Translations under genes and position numbers: made by a program
Source of the DNA: Paraconiothyrium sp. Pb-2020
Taxonomy: Eukaryota > Ascomycota > Dothideomycetes > Pleosporales > Didymosphaeriaceae
Assembly (NCBI GenBank): GCA_022419385.1
Contig: JAJUBI010000001.1
Span: 3,100,001 to 3,164,000, forward strand
Direction of reading: 5' to 3'
DNA length: 64,000 bases
The notes under the pieces: generated by a model
The model's input: the letters and a program-made list of their open reading frames with translations, nothing else
Told to the model about the DNA's origin: nothing
Database searches by the model: none
Part shown: in pieces, positions 12,001-22,441 of the stretch
How the letters are laid out: every line of letters starts with the position of its first letter
Position numbering within the stretch: position 1 is the stretch's first letter

Positions 12001-12381
12001 CAGCAATCACATCCCTCCATATCTTTTCCCGAGGCGCATCCCCCCGCAAGACAACTCACCATTCGCCAGACTCCCCACCACAAGCGTAGCCTGGAACCTC
12101 AGCTCATCCTCAGCCGTCCACCCCACCTCTACCTCTTCTCTTCCAGCCCCAGAGTTCCCATTCGCAACCCTTCCACTTCTCCTCCTCTTCCCACCTTTTC
12201 TCGTCTCGGTCCGCAGCAAGCCCGCAAGCGGCTTCACAACGCCATGCACAACCGCAAGTTCTTTCCTCTGCTCGTGGCCCACAATCTCGTTCTTTAAATT
12301 CCGCAGCGCATTTAGCTGCGCTTCGGGGCTGCTGGGATTCGACAGCTCGATGAGCGCGGGCGGGATCGTGGAGCGGCCCAT
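9016..12381 (-). CDS. gid5: GID ubiquitin-ligase armadillo subunit, Gid5/Vid28 (ARMC8 family)
   Basis: Armadillo-repeat scaffold of the GID/CTLH E3 ligase, which targets gluconeogenic enzymes for degradation and holds the substrate receptor. Exons 12381-12060, 11983-10296 and 10233-about 9016 join in phase. Start MGRSTIPPALIEL at 12381 fits the family; frames upstream add a sequence that does not. ARM helices run through the first ~550 residues (for example LTHPKIKVQIAATEVITNLV) and again after an acidic Ser-rich linker encoded near 9880-10000. Odd point: near 9195-9216 the long frame loses similarity, while a frame shifted by one base continues with DIDLDVRERAKTAVEQLGK, exactly what an ARM helix needs. 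A missing base in the GGGG run explains this; a second shift near 9128 is possible, so the true C-terminus is uncertain (stops at 9016 or 8912). Confidence 0.85.
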
Positions 12382-13099
12382 ATTTGCGAGGAGATGTAGG
12401 AGCCGGTATCGAGGGTTTCGGGAAGTTATATGGAAGGAAGCGAGTGCGGCATGTGAGCGAGTCGAGCGAGCGGCGTAGGACGTGGACAGTGAGGCGTGAG
12501 GTACAATGTTGCGCAACCACGGGAACTACAGCTCGTACCCGGAGTTCAGTGGGGATCGTTCAATCGGCGCACGTCAAACAATTTGTCTTTATTGCCTGAG
12601 GACGGAACCCGAACATGTGAGCAGCTGGGGCAAACGCCTATCGATAAAAAGCTGGCTGTGTAAGCACTGAGGTCGCACGCGCAGTGAGCTCAACGTCACC
12701 GGCGGGTCGGGTCCAGATAGGGCACGTGATCAAAATTTACAATACCAAGACAGGTACAGCCTATCTTGAATTTCCTCGATCCACATGCGTTACCATAGTG
12801 TTTGCTTTGTATTTGTCATGGAGAATCTTGAAATAAGGTGTCCCATAAGCTCATACATTCATAGCTCATTGCTACGTAGTTTTCATAATTCGGTATCTCG
12901 TAACCCAGCATCTGCCCGTCTAGATGCATACCGTCCCACCCAAAGCAGTGCAGTGCTATAGGACCTGCAACCGTAGCCGCGGTGCATTTCCAGACTCCGC
13001 CTACTTATCCACCGCCGTGCCAAACAAATGAAATACTGTGTCGCAGTGTCTGAAGACGAATTCCCTCCTGCAGCGAGCCTCCCTCTTATGGGAGACATC
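12382..13099. other. Intergenic, upstream of gid5
   Basis: Promoter of gid5 and 3' end of the next minus-strand gene. No supported gene; a short minus-strand frame at 12883-13158 has no recognisable feature. Confidence 0.5.
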
Positions 13100-15603
13100 T
13101 CAAACGTAGATGCCCTCATCCTTTTCCGTCTCCTTGCCTCCCTCTGTGAATATGACAACGCTCACACAGGCCGCATACGCCTCCCGAATCGCGCACGCCA
13201 TGCACGTTTCCTTAACATTCGCTACTATAGCACTGTGTCCATGATGCGCACACCAAGCCCTAGCGAACACTTCGTTGTCACTCACACCAAGCGCCTCAAT
13301 AGCAAGCACCTTGTTGACCTGCATATGCGCCGGTTCGGTGATTGCACTTGCGAGAGCTATTGCCTTCTTTCCCGGAGAAGAGCGGGAAGAGGTGGGTCGT
13401 GATCGGGCTGTTCGCCCAGATTGGCGGCCCCAATCGTGGATATCAACAAGGCCGTCGTCGATTTTGATGGCGGTATAGCTGAAGTCGTAGAAAAGGACTA
13501 GGCGTGTTAGGAAGGTGGCAGTTGAGGCGAGGGCAGATGGCTTACCGTGCGGACCTTGGTGGCAAGGGAAGGCATTGATGAAGTCAACATCGTATCTGAG
13601 CTTCATCGGCCAACTCTCACCCCCGCACGCAAAGTAGATGCCCGCATCGAATATGAGCGGGCCTCCAGCACCCTGCCGAGCGGACGACGGCTGCTCTTTT
13701 GCAGGGACGAAGCTGAGCTTCTCAATCCGAATGAGGTCAGTCACCTCGTCCAAGTCTGGCATCGGCACTTCGTAATCGTCAATCGGATAGCTATCCTCTA
13801 CTGTTCCCAACGGGTTCGTCCGAGTGTCCATGTGTACGACATCTTGGGGAATAAGTCTCGGGTCTGGTGAAGCAAGTTGATGGACGCGAACACATTCTGT
13901 GCGCTTCAGATCGGGGGTGTAAATGCATGGTCCTACCCAACCAGCTATCTGCTTCACGCCCCGTGCAGCACCCAAGACCTTTCCCACAATGCTCTGCGCC
14001 GACCAGTACGTGTTCGCTCGGTACTGAAATCCCGATGCTTGATGCATATGCGTCAGATATTTCAGCGCGTCTCCGGTGTCCCGGTCACAGTCTATCAAGC
14101 TGTTCATGATCAGCCACGGGAGCGTTCGTCCAGGAAGTATGATCCCCGAAAACCACGACATTGCGTCCGCGGAACGGTCTTCTGGTGGCTTCTCCATCTT
14201 GTCCTTCTCCTCGAGAACATAGCCTATTTCGTCCATATTTGGCCACTTCAGTGTCGCTGCGAATAATCTCAGAGCGTCTTTTTGCCGCTTCTTACTCTTG
14301 AGCTCAAAGCTGAAGGTACTTTGATTCGCAGACGTTCTGGTTTTCGTGATCTCCATATTTTCTAACCATCGCTGTGCGACTGCAAGGTCCCAGGCTATAG
14401 TTGGAGAAAGTTGTAACACGAGCTTCCGTTTGAACTTATCCGTATGCTTTTCAGAATGGATGCGAAGATACAGTTCCACAGACAGGAGCAATTGATGGAA
14501 AAACTCCTGCTTTCTGAGCTGGTCTGGCGAATCGAAGAATTTAGCGACTACTTGGTTCTTGGGATTCGAAAAATCTATCCATGAGGGATGACTAAGAACA
14601 GCGATGATATCGTTCATTTGCTGCTGGATGTCCAGATGAGGGTGGTCACTGTAACGCTCTGGGTCTTCAATGAGCGTGCTGTAGAGATATCTATACATCT
14701 CGTCTGGATCCTATCAACCAAAGTCAGGTCACTTGAACCACATTGAGAGCGAGGTAGAAATTAACTGACATCTTCCTCGAGTCCGGATTCCAAATGCTGT
14801 AAGCGATCCAGGATCTGAAGGAATTTTATCTTCCGTGGCTTGATCTCGCCAGTGGGCTTGACCGGAGGATGACTGCTACCCGACTTGCTGACATAGTAGT
14901 TCAGTGTAGTTGTACCCGCACTCTTTCCATAAGCGTACGCCATGCAAGGCTGCTCCAGAGATAGCCATGGAAATTGGGCGTCAGAAGCGCCCGTCAGATT
15001 CAGGGAAACATAGCGGTATGCGTCGGCCTGAACTGGTCCACGATCTGTCCTGCTTTGGTGTTCCGAATGCATGACGGCATAGAAGCGGTCGTACCCTGCA
15101 GGTGTGTTTGGGATCGCATCGCAATAACCCTTGAACGTAGACGTTCCGGCGCATATCAGTTCATCAGCTTGATGCGCATCCAAAGCCTCGTCCTGCCGGT
15201 ATCCGCTCGGCGGCCACCGTCTCGAGCGGCGGAAGTCCTCGAGGGGCGTTGGGTGCGAATACGACTCTGCTCGTCGCGGCGGGGCTAGCTGGCGGTACGG
15301 GAGCATCGCGTCTCCGCTGCTGCTGGAAGGGCGCATCGCGTGAGGATCTGAGCCATGGCGAGTGACCCTGGTGCGCGTTACCACCGGGCTGGTGCGCGTC
15401 TTAGGCACTCGTCCCAGCTGCAGCTGTCCCAGGCTTTCGGTCAACGCAGGCTGCTCTGCGAACGCAAACGGGGAGGGCGCAACAGGTGCCTCGGGGTACT
15501 TGACGACCCAATTATCGTGTGGTCGCTGGCTAAGCTCCCACCGGCCCATGTCGGTCATATCTTGGGCATACCGTTCATGTATAAGGGCGCTTCTGTCGGA
15601 CAT
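13100..15603 (-). CDS. Conserved fungal protein of unknown function, ~790 residues
   Basis: Two long frames join through an intron at 14769-14711 (GTCAGT...ATAG; EED then DPDEMYRYLY). A further 48-nt segment, 13545-13498, has a GTAAGC donor, a CTAAC branch site and a CTAG acceptor. It is in frame without stops, so translation through it is possible but removal is more likely. The N-terminal ~150 residues are disordered (Pro, Arg, Ser). The middle and C-terminal parts look folded, with helical, Trp-containing segments such as YLYSTLIEDPERYSDHP. The last exon contains five Cys residues, but I see no zinc-binding spacing. I recognise no catalytic motif, signal peptide or membrane helix. Length and coherent splicing make it a real gene; I assign no function. 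Confidence 0.7.
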
Positions 15604-16726
15604 ATTAGCACACGCGAGCGCGTTGCGCAGGGGAGATGTGGGATGAAGCGGCTACCACTACCTCAGGAACGCGCGGAGGGCACATCACGCCGCCCGCAAG
15701 ACACCTGCGACAGCCATTATGGGGCGGAACCTGGAATGGCGCGACTCACTCTCATGATACTTGCGCTGCTGCCGCCGCAAGCAAGACAAGACTGCTCAGG
15801 CTGGCAGAGCGCGGTAGCCGTGCGGTGTTGAACGGTTCGAGCACTGTAGACGACGGCTTCTCCGCAACGGGCAGCACACGACCTTTCTCAAGCGCGCTTT
15901 CGTAAGGGATTCGGATGTTTGAGCGGACGTGGGGGTGGAGACGATTCGGAGGAGGTATGGTCTCAAGTCGCTAAGGAGCACTGAGACTGCTCTTGCATGT
16001 CTTGAGCACATGGTCGTCCGGGCCTGACCGCTACCGATCTCGCCTTTGCAGCTGCGATTCTAGAAAGATGCAACAAGTTGGAAAGAGCCACAAATTGCCG
16101 AACGCACGCCTCACTCTGTCCCTACGACGTGCCCATCGAAGCGTGCGTCGACTAGGATCGTCCGAAACCGGCAATATCATTTGTCCAACGCATCACTCAC
16201 GATGGCGCCGCTAGTGTACAGCGATTCACCTTTCCTCAAAGAGGCAATTTCGCTCCCGTTATTATCATGCTACCAAGGCCGAAGAACCAATCATGAGCTA
16301 TGCTCTGCCATTTCCTGGTGCCAGCGTATGCTCGTCTGGGATTGCGCATGCTCGTAAGCCGCAGCACTTGCTCTCCTGCACCATGCAGCAACCTCTACAA
16401 AATCTACGCTGTAGGGGATTGCATCGCCCGGTGTGATACGAACTGCATTGCGCCTCCGCCAACCGGAAGCAGAGCCGACCCTTTTTAACCAGAATACCTG
16501 AAACACTTGTAGTGCGCCTTTCTCCATGTACCGATGCCGCCATTCATAACTGCTGCCCCTGGCCCTGCAGTGGAGTTGACCAGCTCATCAGGCCAGCCAT
16601 CTTTTGTCCCAACGCCTGACTCCTCCCATCGCTTATGAAGTAGAGCGCCCAAAAACCCGAGATACCGAATGCAGTGCTGGCAGGAGAGGAACGTCGTGGT
16701 GAAGAAAGAAAACGGTATGACATATG
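15604..16726. other. Intergenic between two minus-strand genes
   Basis: No supported gene in 1.1 kb. Open frames at 15355-15831 and 16298-16543 are mostly shadows without domains. Confidence 0.45.
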
Positions 16727-17974
16727 CTATGACTCGCTCGAACCATTGCTCGAAACCAACGCATCGATCCTTGACGATGCCGCTGAACTGTCTGGGGCTG
16801 TTGGAGACACCTCAAGGCCTGTCTCCTTCTCCATGGCGTAGCCTTCGCCTCGCTCCACCAGACCCCTGTAGTAATCCACGAGAACTTCCGGCTTCGGCAC
16901 GATCCGCCAATCTAGTTTTCGGAGAAACTCCAGCTCGAGCAACGCCAATTCCCTTAAGCTGACACCCCCAACTTTTGCATATAAGCTGTTCGTCCAGAAG
17001 CTGTCGCTGAGCCCTTTCGCCGCAACGGTTGCGGCTGTTATGAGGAAGCGGTGTACCGTCAGGCTGCTGATGGTGAAGGCGGGATACATTGAGCAGAGCT
17101 TGTCGACATAGAAGACCATGGATAGTAGGATGGGCGGGGAGATCGTAGCGTGGACTATCAGGCGGAAGAGGTAATCTTTGACCGATATGGCTGGTGGTGC
17201 TCTATCGAAACCGTCAATGTCAAGCACGTCGCGGTGGTCCTCGGCTCTCTTACCTTGAGTGGAACCGTGTGAGCTGCCCGTCCCGCAATGGCATGTCGTC
17301 GTTCAAGCGCACAAGCTCCATAAGCATGTCGGATACCAAGATGCCCAGGTCCTTTACATCGCACGTCTCGTACTTCAACGGCATTATTGTACTCTGCGGT
17401 CGTGCTCGTTTGGCGGGAGAGGACTGCAGGTGCCCGCCTCATTCTTGGGTGTCTGCAGTACACGCGAAGGAACCTTTTCTTTGTCTCTTGATGCCCTCCT
17501 AGTGGGTTGCGTGGTCTGCGCCGGCACCGCTGGCTGCGGATCTACCCGCAGGTTGGGCTCTGGCGGTTCCGTAATGGTGACCTCGGCGGAGGTGTCCCTC
17601 CGCTCTATCGGTACGGTCGGTTGTGAGGGTTGAGAAATGGGTTCTGAAGAGGCGGCGCGCGCGATGGGCGGCGGCTGAGGCCTGTAGGTGGGAGGGTAAC
17701 CGTCCGGCGAATATTGCGTACCCGCATCCGCGTACTTTCTTGGAGCTGTCGTCTGGCGGGGAGAATATGTGGTCCGTGGCGATCGTGCAAACGAAAGCAC
17801 TGGCGACTGTTGAGGCTGCGCTGCGGTCGGGCCGCTGCTCATCTGTGGACGAGGAGGGGCAACAGTGCTGGATGGTCGTCGTCGCGCAGCATGATAGGGG
17901 CTCTTCCGTAAGTTTTGGAACGTGGCAACAGGCGAAGCTGGAGCGGATGAGAGATTTGGACTTGAACTGAGCAT
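16727..17974 (-). CDS. Pho80-like (PREG1-type) cyclin
   Basis: Regulatory partner of a Pho85-type cyclin-dependent kinase, linked in fungi to phosphate sensing. The N-terminal ~190 residues are disordered (Ser, Pro, Arg). The cyclin fold starts at IMPLKYETCDVKDLGILVSD, continues through LTRFHSRAPPAISVKDYL and ends near VPKPEVLVDYYRGLV. The intron at about 17236-17188 (GTAAGA...ATAG) falls between HSR and APPAI. The first long frame ends in a stop at about 17384, and the cyclin frame is one base off. Either a short intron with acceptor CCTGCAG near 17420 or one missing base joins them. After the cyclin box there is a Ser-rich tail. Start at 17974 is the first ATG of the frame. Confidence 0.85.
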
Positions 17975-18150
17975 ACTAAACGCGGTCGACTGGGGGTGGA
18001 GATGGTGCGATTGCGCCTACGATGTGCGGTCGGGTCGCGCCTGCCGAGGCGGGATCGGGTCGCCCAGTGCCAGCGCCGTGGCAAGGCAAGTGCGAATAAG
18101 GCGAGGCTTCATCGAGCAAAGAGAAGAGTGTATGCGCCGCTGAGTCCAAC

Positions 18151-18653
18151 CTAGAAGATCTTGGGTTCGCCGCTAGCCTCGCGCTCGTACACGTTGGTGA
18201 AGGGCGTACGGTGATTGGGCGACCGAAGGAGTGCGTACAACGAAACGGCTATCCGCGCCAGAGCCAACGCTGCGAGCCATGGTATTATCAAAGCGCCTGA
18301 CCTCCACCAAACCTTGGAATCCTCTGCGAAAATTAAGTCCTTCCGAGGAATGACGGAGCTGTCTCCGCTTGAGGTCTCTGTGGCCAATGGATCCGGTTAG
18401 TAGCCCTCAGCCCTGCCGGAAAAAGGTGCCTCCGCTGCTATATGCTTGACAGCCATTCAATTTGTCACAGAAATAGGGCATTTTTCAACGTAGAGCGGGG
18501 ATTTTGTGGAGATATTCTAGAAGCTTTAAGGAAATCATGTAAACCCAGAGCTTCACAGTTGATGAGCAGGGACGTACGTGGGGTCGCTTGTCCGAGCCTC
18601 GAGACTTCACTGCTTGTGTAGATCTTGCACGTGGAGGGGCTGCTGGCTATCAT
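18151..18653 (-). CDS. Small single-pass membrane protein (two-exon model)
   Basis: Exon 18377-18151 encodes a 70-odd-residue segment with one strong membrane helix (ALIIPWLAALALARIAVSLY) followed by SPNHRTPFTNVYERE. It has no ATG of its own. Upstream lie a good acceptor (CCACAG), a textbook branch site (CTACTAAC at about 18402-18410) and, 200 nt away, a strong donor GTACGT at 18577. The preceding frame starts with ATG at 18653 and joins in phase, giving ~100 residues. I do not recognise the family. The splice signals are convincing; the gene as a whole is moderately supported. It is divergently spaced from nothing obvious and lies 177 bp upstream of the cyclin start on the same strand. Confidence 0.45.
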
Positions 18654-19663
18654 GGCCTACTAATAACTCACTCTGTTTGGACAGCTACTTATCTAGCGTA
18701 CAGTTGCCTGGACTCGACTATACAAGGGAAATCTCGGCGACCTGAAATTCCAGGACGGGGCCCATGCAGATTTTGTCAAAATCTCTTTCCCCACGTCATC
18801 CGAGCCTCGAGTTCCGACCTGGATGTTATTTCAAGCTCTTCATTCCGAGTCCGAACTGCGGTTGAATAGCAATACTACATCCCTTAAACATATCACAATT
18901 AAGATATTTGTTTGGAAACATTGTACTGAGCGTGGGGGCAGGAACAGAGTATATCGGATCCGACGACAAGCTTTCAGCCTTTTACGCAATCATGCACGAC
19001 ACATCCCGTTATTCTTCGCCTATATCTGAATGCCTTCAACAAACGTGCAAAGTGTAATCGATGATATCGTCGCCGTGCCTGCCTAGTCGAGAGCTAGATT
19101 GCATGAAAGGTGGGATAGGAAATAATCGCGGAAAGGGGGTTCTGAGGGGCAGTCGCTCAGTGGCGTGAGATGGGACAGAAGTAGTGTGCCCGCGTGCGCG
19201 TGCGCGTGCGCCGAACTGAAGTTCTTTCGGGAGAAGATAAACGTTCTATTCCTTTTGTAGAACGAATGGTTAACGTCGTTGAAAAGACGAACTTCCCCAA
19301 GCTCCGACCGGCATTAACTCTTTCAATCCTTTTTAAACGATGGAGCATAGGAGAAGAGCGTGCAGTTGTGAAGCGACGATAACAACATCCCTATCAGTAT
19401 CTGCCTCAATTACACTAAAACTCATGCCCCCATCTTAAAAGTACTCAACCATGTACAAAACAACCAGCGCCATCATCCCATAGCTCCGGGTCGTACCTTC
19501 CCATGTTAACATTCCTTTCGCCCCCGATGGTATCATTCCCTCTCCAGCATCCACCCAAAACGAATCCACACTCACACATCCAGACAACGAAAAGAGGGAG
19601 AAGGAGACATACGAAGGGTATCCAAACGAAAGACCAGAAAAATCAACTCGATTGATGCTATTA
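18654..19663. other. Intergenic
   Basis: No gene supported. A (GCGTGC)n run lies at 19192-19212. The 13-mer TCCGAGCCTCGAG occurs at about 18593 (inside the small gene) and again at about 18799. Confidence 0.45.
19192..19212. repeat. (GCGTGC)n microsatellite
   Basis: Three to four perfect tandem copies of GCGTGC. Confidence 0.85.
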
Positions 19664-20865
19664 TCACCTTGGAGCTTTTATCGGCGCCTCCAACTCGTGC
19701 GTGAACGTCTGCTGTCCGGGCGTCGGCGACGCCAATTCAGCAGGGTACGAGGGCTTTACTTCAGCCATGCTGTTTCCCTTAGCAAGAACGCACGTCACGT
19801 AGGATAGGTTGAGGACTTACTGCGGCTGCGGCGACGTCTGGTGCGCATACGCGGTATAATGAGCGTCGGTGGCATTGTGCTGTCCGTACGCTGGCAACTG
19901 CTGTGCCCCCATGCCCATCTCCGCGTGCTGCATGTCAGGCGAGAACGGCAGGGGGGCATAGCCGGGGGAATGGGGGAAGTGGCTGTCTGTTGGCGCGGGG
20001 GACTTTGTGGCGGTGGATTCGCGGTGCTTGATGACGTCTTTCAGGCTCTTTGTTCGGCCGACGTAGAAGAAGAGCGCGGCGCAGATGGCGAGGAAGGCTA
20101 TGCCGCCGACGACGATGCCGGCGATGGCGCCGCCGGATAGAGTGTGGCTGCTATGTGAGTTTGGGGCCACTGTGGGCGAGGCGGTAGCGGAGGCGTGGAG
20201 GGAAGCTGTGCCTTCGGCTGGGATGGGGTCGCCGGGCTTGACCTGGAAGGTGGAGTCCTTCGCGGAGTCGATTTGCTGCTGGAGGGTTTGAGTAGAGTTT
20301 GGGTTGATGACTCCGACCATTTGGTGGCCGGTGCATGAATCTGGGGCTGCACAGTAGAAGAAGATGGGCTCGGTTGAGTTGACGGTCACGTTGTAGTATG
20401 TGAGCTATCTTCTGTTAGTTTCATGTCCTGATATGTCCTATGACAGACGTGACAATGGAGACGTACGTGGTCGACATCCTTCACCAATTGTGTGTCCGAC
20501 CAAAAGCCCGTCTTTCCCTTCCCGGTGTACTCGTACGGCACGCAGGCCGATCCGAACTCTGCGCGTGCGACCGAATGGTCCGGTGGGTAGAACTCGAATG
20601 TGACTGTGTCGCCGACATTGACATCTGTGAGCTCCTGGGGGTCGAACTTGAATCCTCCAGCACCGGCCTTGACGGTGTGGACTTGTGGCGGTCTACTCGA
20701 CGAGTTACTTGAGGAAGTACCTGATGCTGATGTCGACGATGAATCGGTCGGCGCTGCAGTTATGTTTGCCGACGGTGTGACTGTACGGCTTCCGCTTGCG
20801 AGTACCCCGTTTGTGGCGGTTGCCGATGGGGACCCCGTGTTTTGAACCTGTGTGATGCTCGCCAT
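19664..20865 (-). CDS. Serine-rich cupredoxin-domain membrane protein
   Basis: Three exons join in phase: 20865-20467, 20404-19821 and 19769-19664. After a Ser/Thr-rich, likely O-glycosylated N-terminus comes a cupredoxin-like domain (VHTVKAGAGGFKFDPQELT, then VGDTVTFEFYPPDHSV). It holds the His of PPDHSV and a Cys in FYCAAPDSC at copper-ligand-like positions. A second Ser-rich stretch leads to one membrane helix (GAIAGIVVGGIAFLAICAALFF), then a cytosolic tail rich in His, Pro and Tyr. Family knowledge: such 'extracellular serine-rich' proteins are surface glycoproteins of unknown function in filamentous fungi. Odd: the ATG at 20865 gives no signal peptide and an in-frame stop sits just before it, so a 5' exon encoding the signal may be missing from this model. 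The last exon adds the usual conserved short tail. Confidence 0.75.
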
Positions 20866-22441
20866 ATTTCAGCCCTGTAGGATAACTCGTGAAACGTGAC
20901 CGAATTACTGTTCGAGCGTGAACTCGTGGATTACTTTTTCCTAGCTTGGTCGATTGTCCAGGGCAATGAGCGGTGGTTCCTATCCAAACCTCTGTTGATA
21001 GTACTCGAGAGCAAGAGGAGAGGAACAGGACAACGACCCGTCAGGCTGAGGGGAAAGCCTCCATCATCCAGACGGCCCAGATCCGAGTAATAATAGCCCA
21101 TGCGCAAGCCCACCCAGTATTGCCATCCCCCGACCTCCATCAGCAGCTCCACCTCGCAGCAACCCTACCATCCCACCTCTAAATCTCTCTACCGATCACT
21201 ATTCCCATATCTCCTCCCGAATGCAGTCTAGCTCTTGCATGCATTGTCTATCCTCCCAATCACTATTCAACGACCATCAAAGAAAGTGGCTGACCGCACA
21301 GGGGCTGAAAGGTCTCGCTCCGCGGTCGTGCAAAAGGACTCGGGCGGGGCTTGCATCCAAACCTCGTTGTCGCCGTAACATATGCCCATAAATAGGTTTA
21401 GCTTACGCCCAAACGTGCGGCGATGCGAACCCTCGTGTTCATTGTTGGGGTCCAATAAAAGTGCCGATGATTGTTTCGAAACGGAAAGCCCAGAGCAGAG
21501 GCTCCTGGTCGGCGAGGCGAAGATGCTCGTGTTCGTGGATATGCTTGAATTGTAGCCGGGCGTTTGTGATCGTGAAAACTAGATGCCCCGCAGGCTCATC
21601 TTTTCTTTTGAAGACATCGCGACTTCTGCATGTAAGTGATCGTTGGATGCAACGCTGCACAGCAGCAGCACGACCCCGCCCCAGGCCTCGCCGCTCGATA
21701 GAACAGACGCCCAGCAGCTGAGGTCTGCACAACCTCAGCCTCGCCAGCACGCCAACGCCGCGGACGTACTAGCGGCGGAGATCTCACCTATTGAAGCGTG
21801 TGAAAAGATGCTGATGGCTCGTAGTTCTTCATGCCTTTCTGCCTTGGCGGCTCACTCAGCATGGGCGCTTGCACAGATGAATTTAGCGTGGCGGAAATGC
21901 TAACGTTCCGAGTATGCAATCGTGATAAAACACTATGGTTCGAAAGCGGGAGAGAAAGTCACGGAACGAGAGATCCGAGGCGTTCAGCCCATGCGCGCAC
22001 CTACAATGCTACTCATTGCCCATCATACCTAGATATGTATAGGTGGCGTCCAACGACACAAGTCTCCCATTGTTCCGCCGCCATTATGCGAAGAGAAGGG
22101 TGTTGAACTACGCCCATGGCGCCTGAGATGAACAATAGCCTTATGCGGTGGCTTACAGCCATGCCGCACGATTATGGGCACGGTTCCAACGCCTGTTTCT
22201 TGTACATCTTGTTGTCGATAAGATCACCAACACTCTATCCATCACGTTTTTCTTGACATGTGACAAAGACATCGATACAACTAAACCATCTACACATCAG
22301 CTCCAAAGAGCCCACACTAAACCTCGCAAGCGCCGGCAATGCACAAGAAAGAAGAAGGGAGAACAAAAAGAAAGGAACCTAAACATAAAGAACACACCCG
22401 CCGACGCCCCATCCTACCCCATTACCACCTTTAGCATCCCT
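20866..22441. other. Intergenic
   Basis: No supported gene in 1.6 kb on either strand; open frames around 21439-21903 lack domains and proper starts. Confidence 0.45.
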
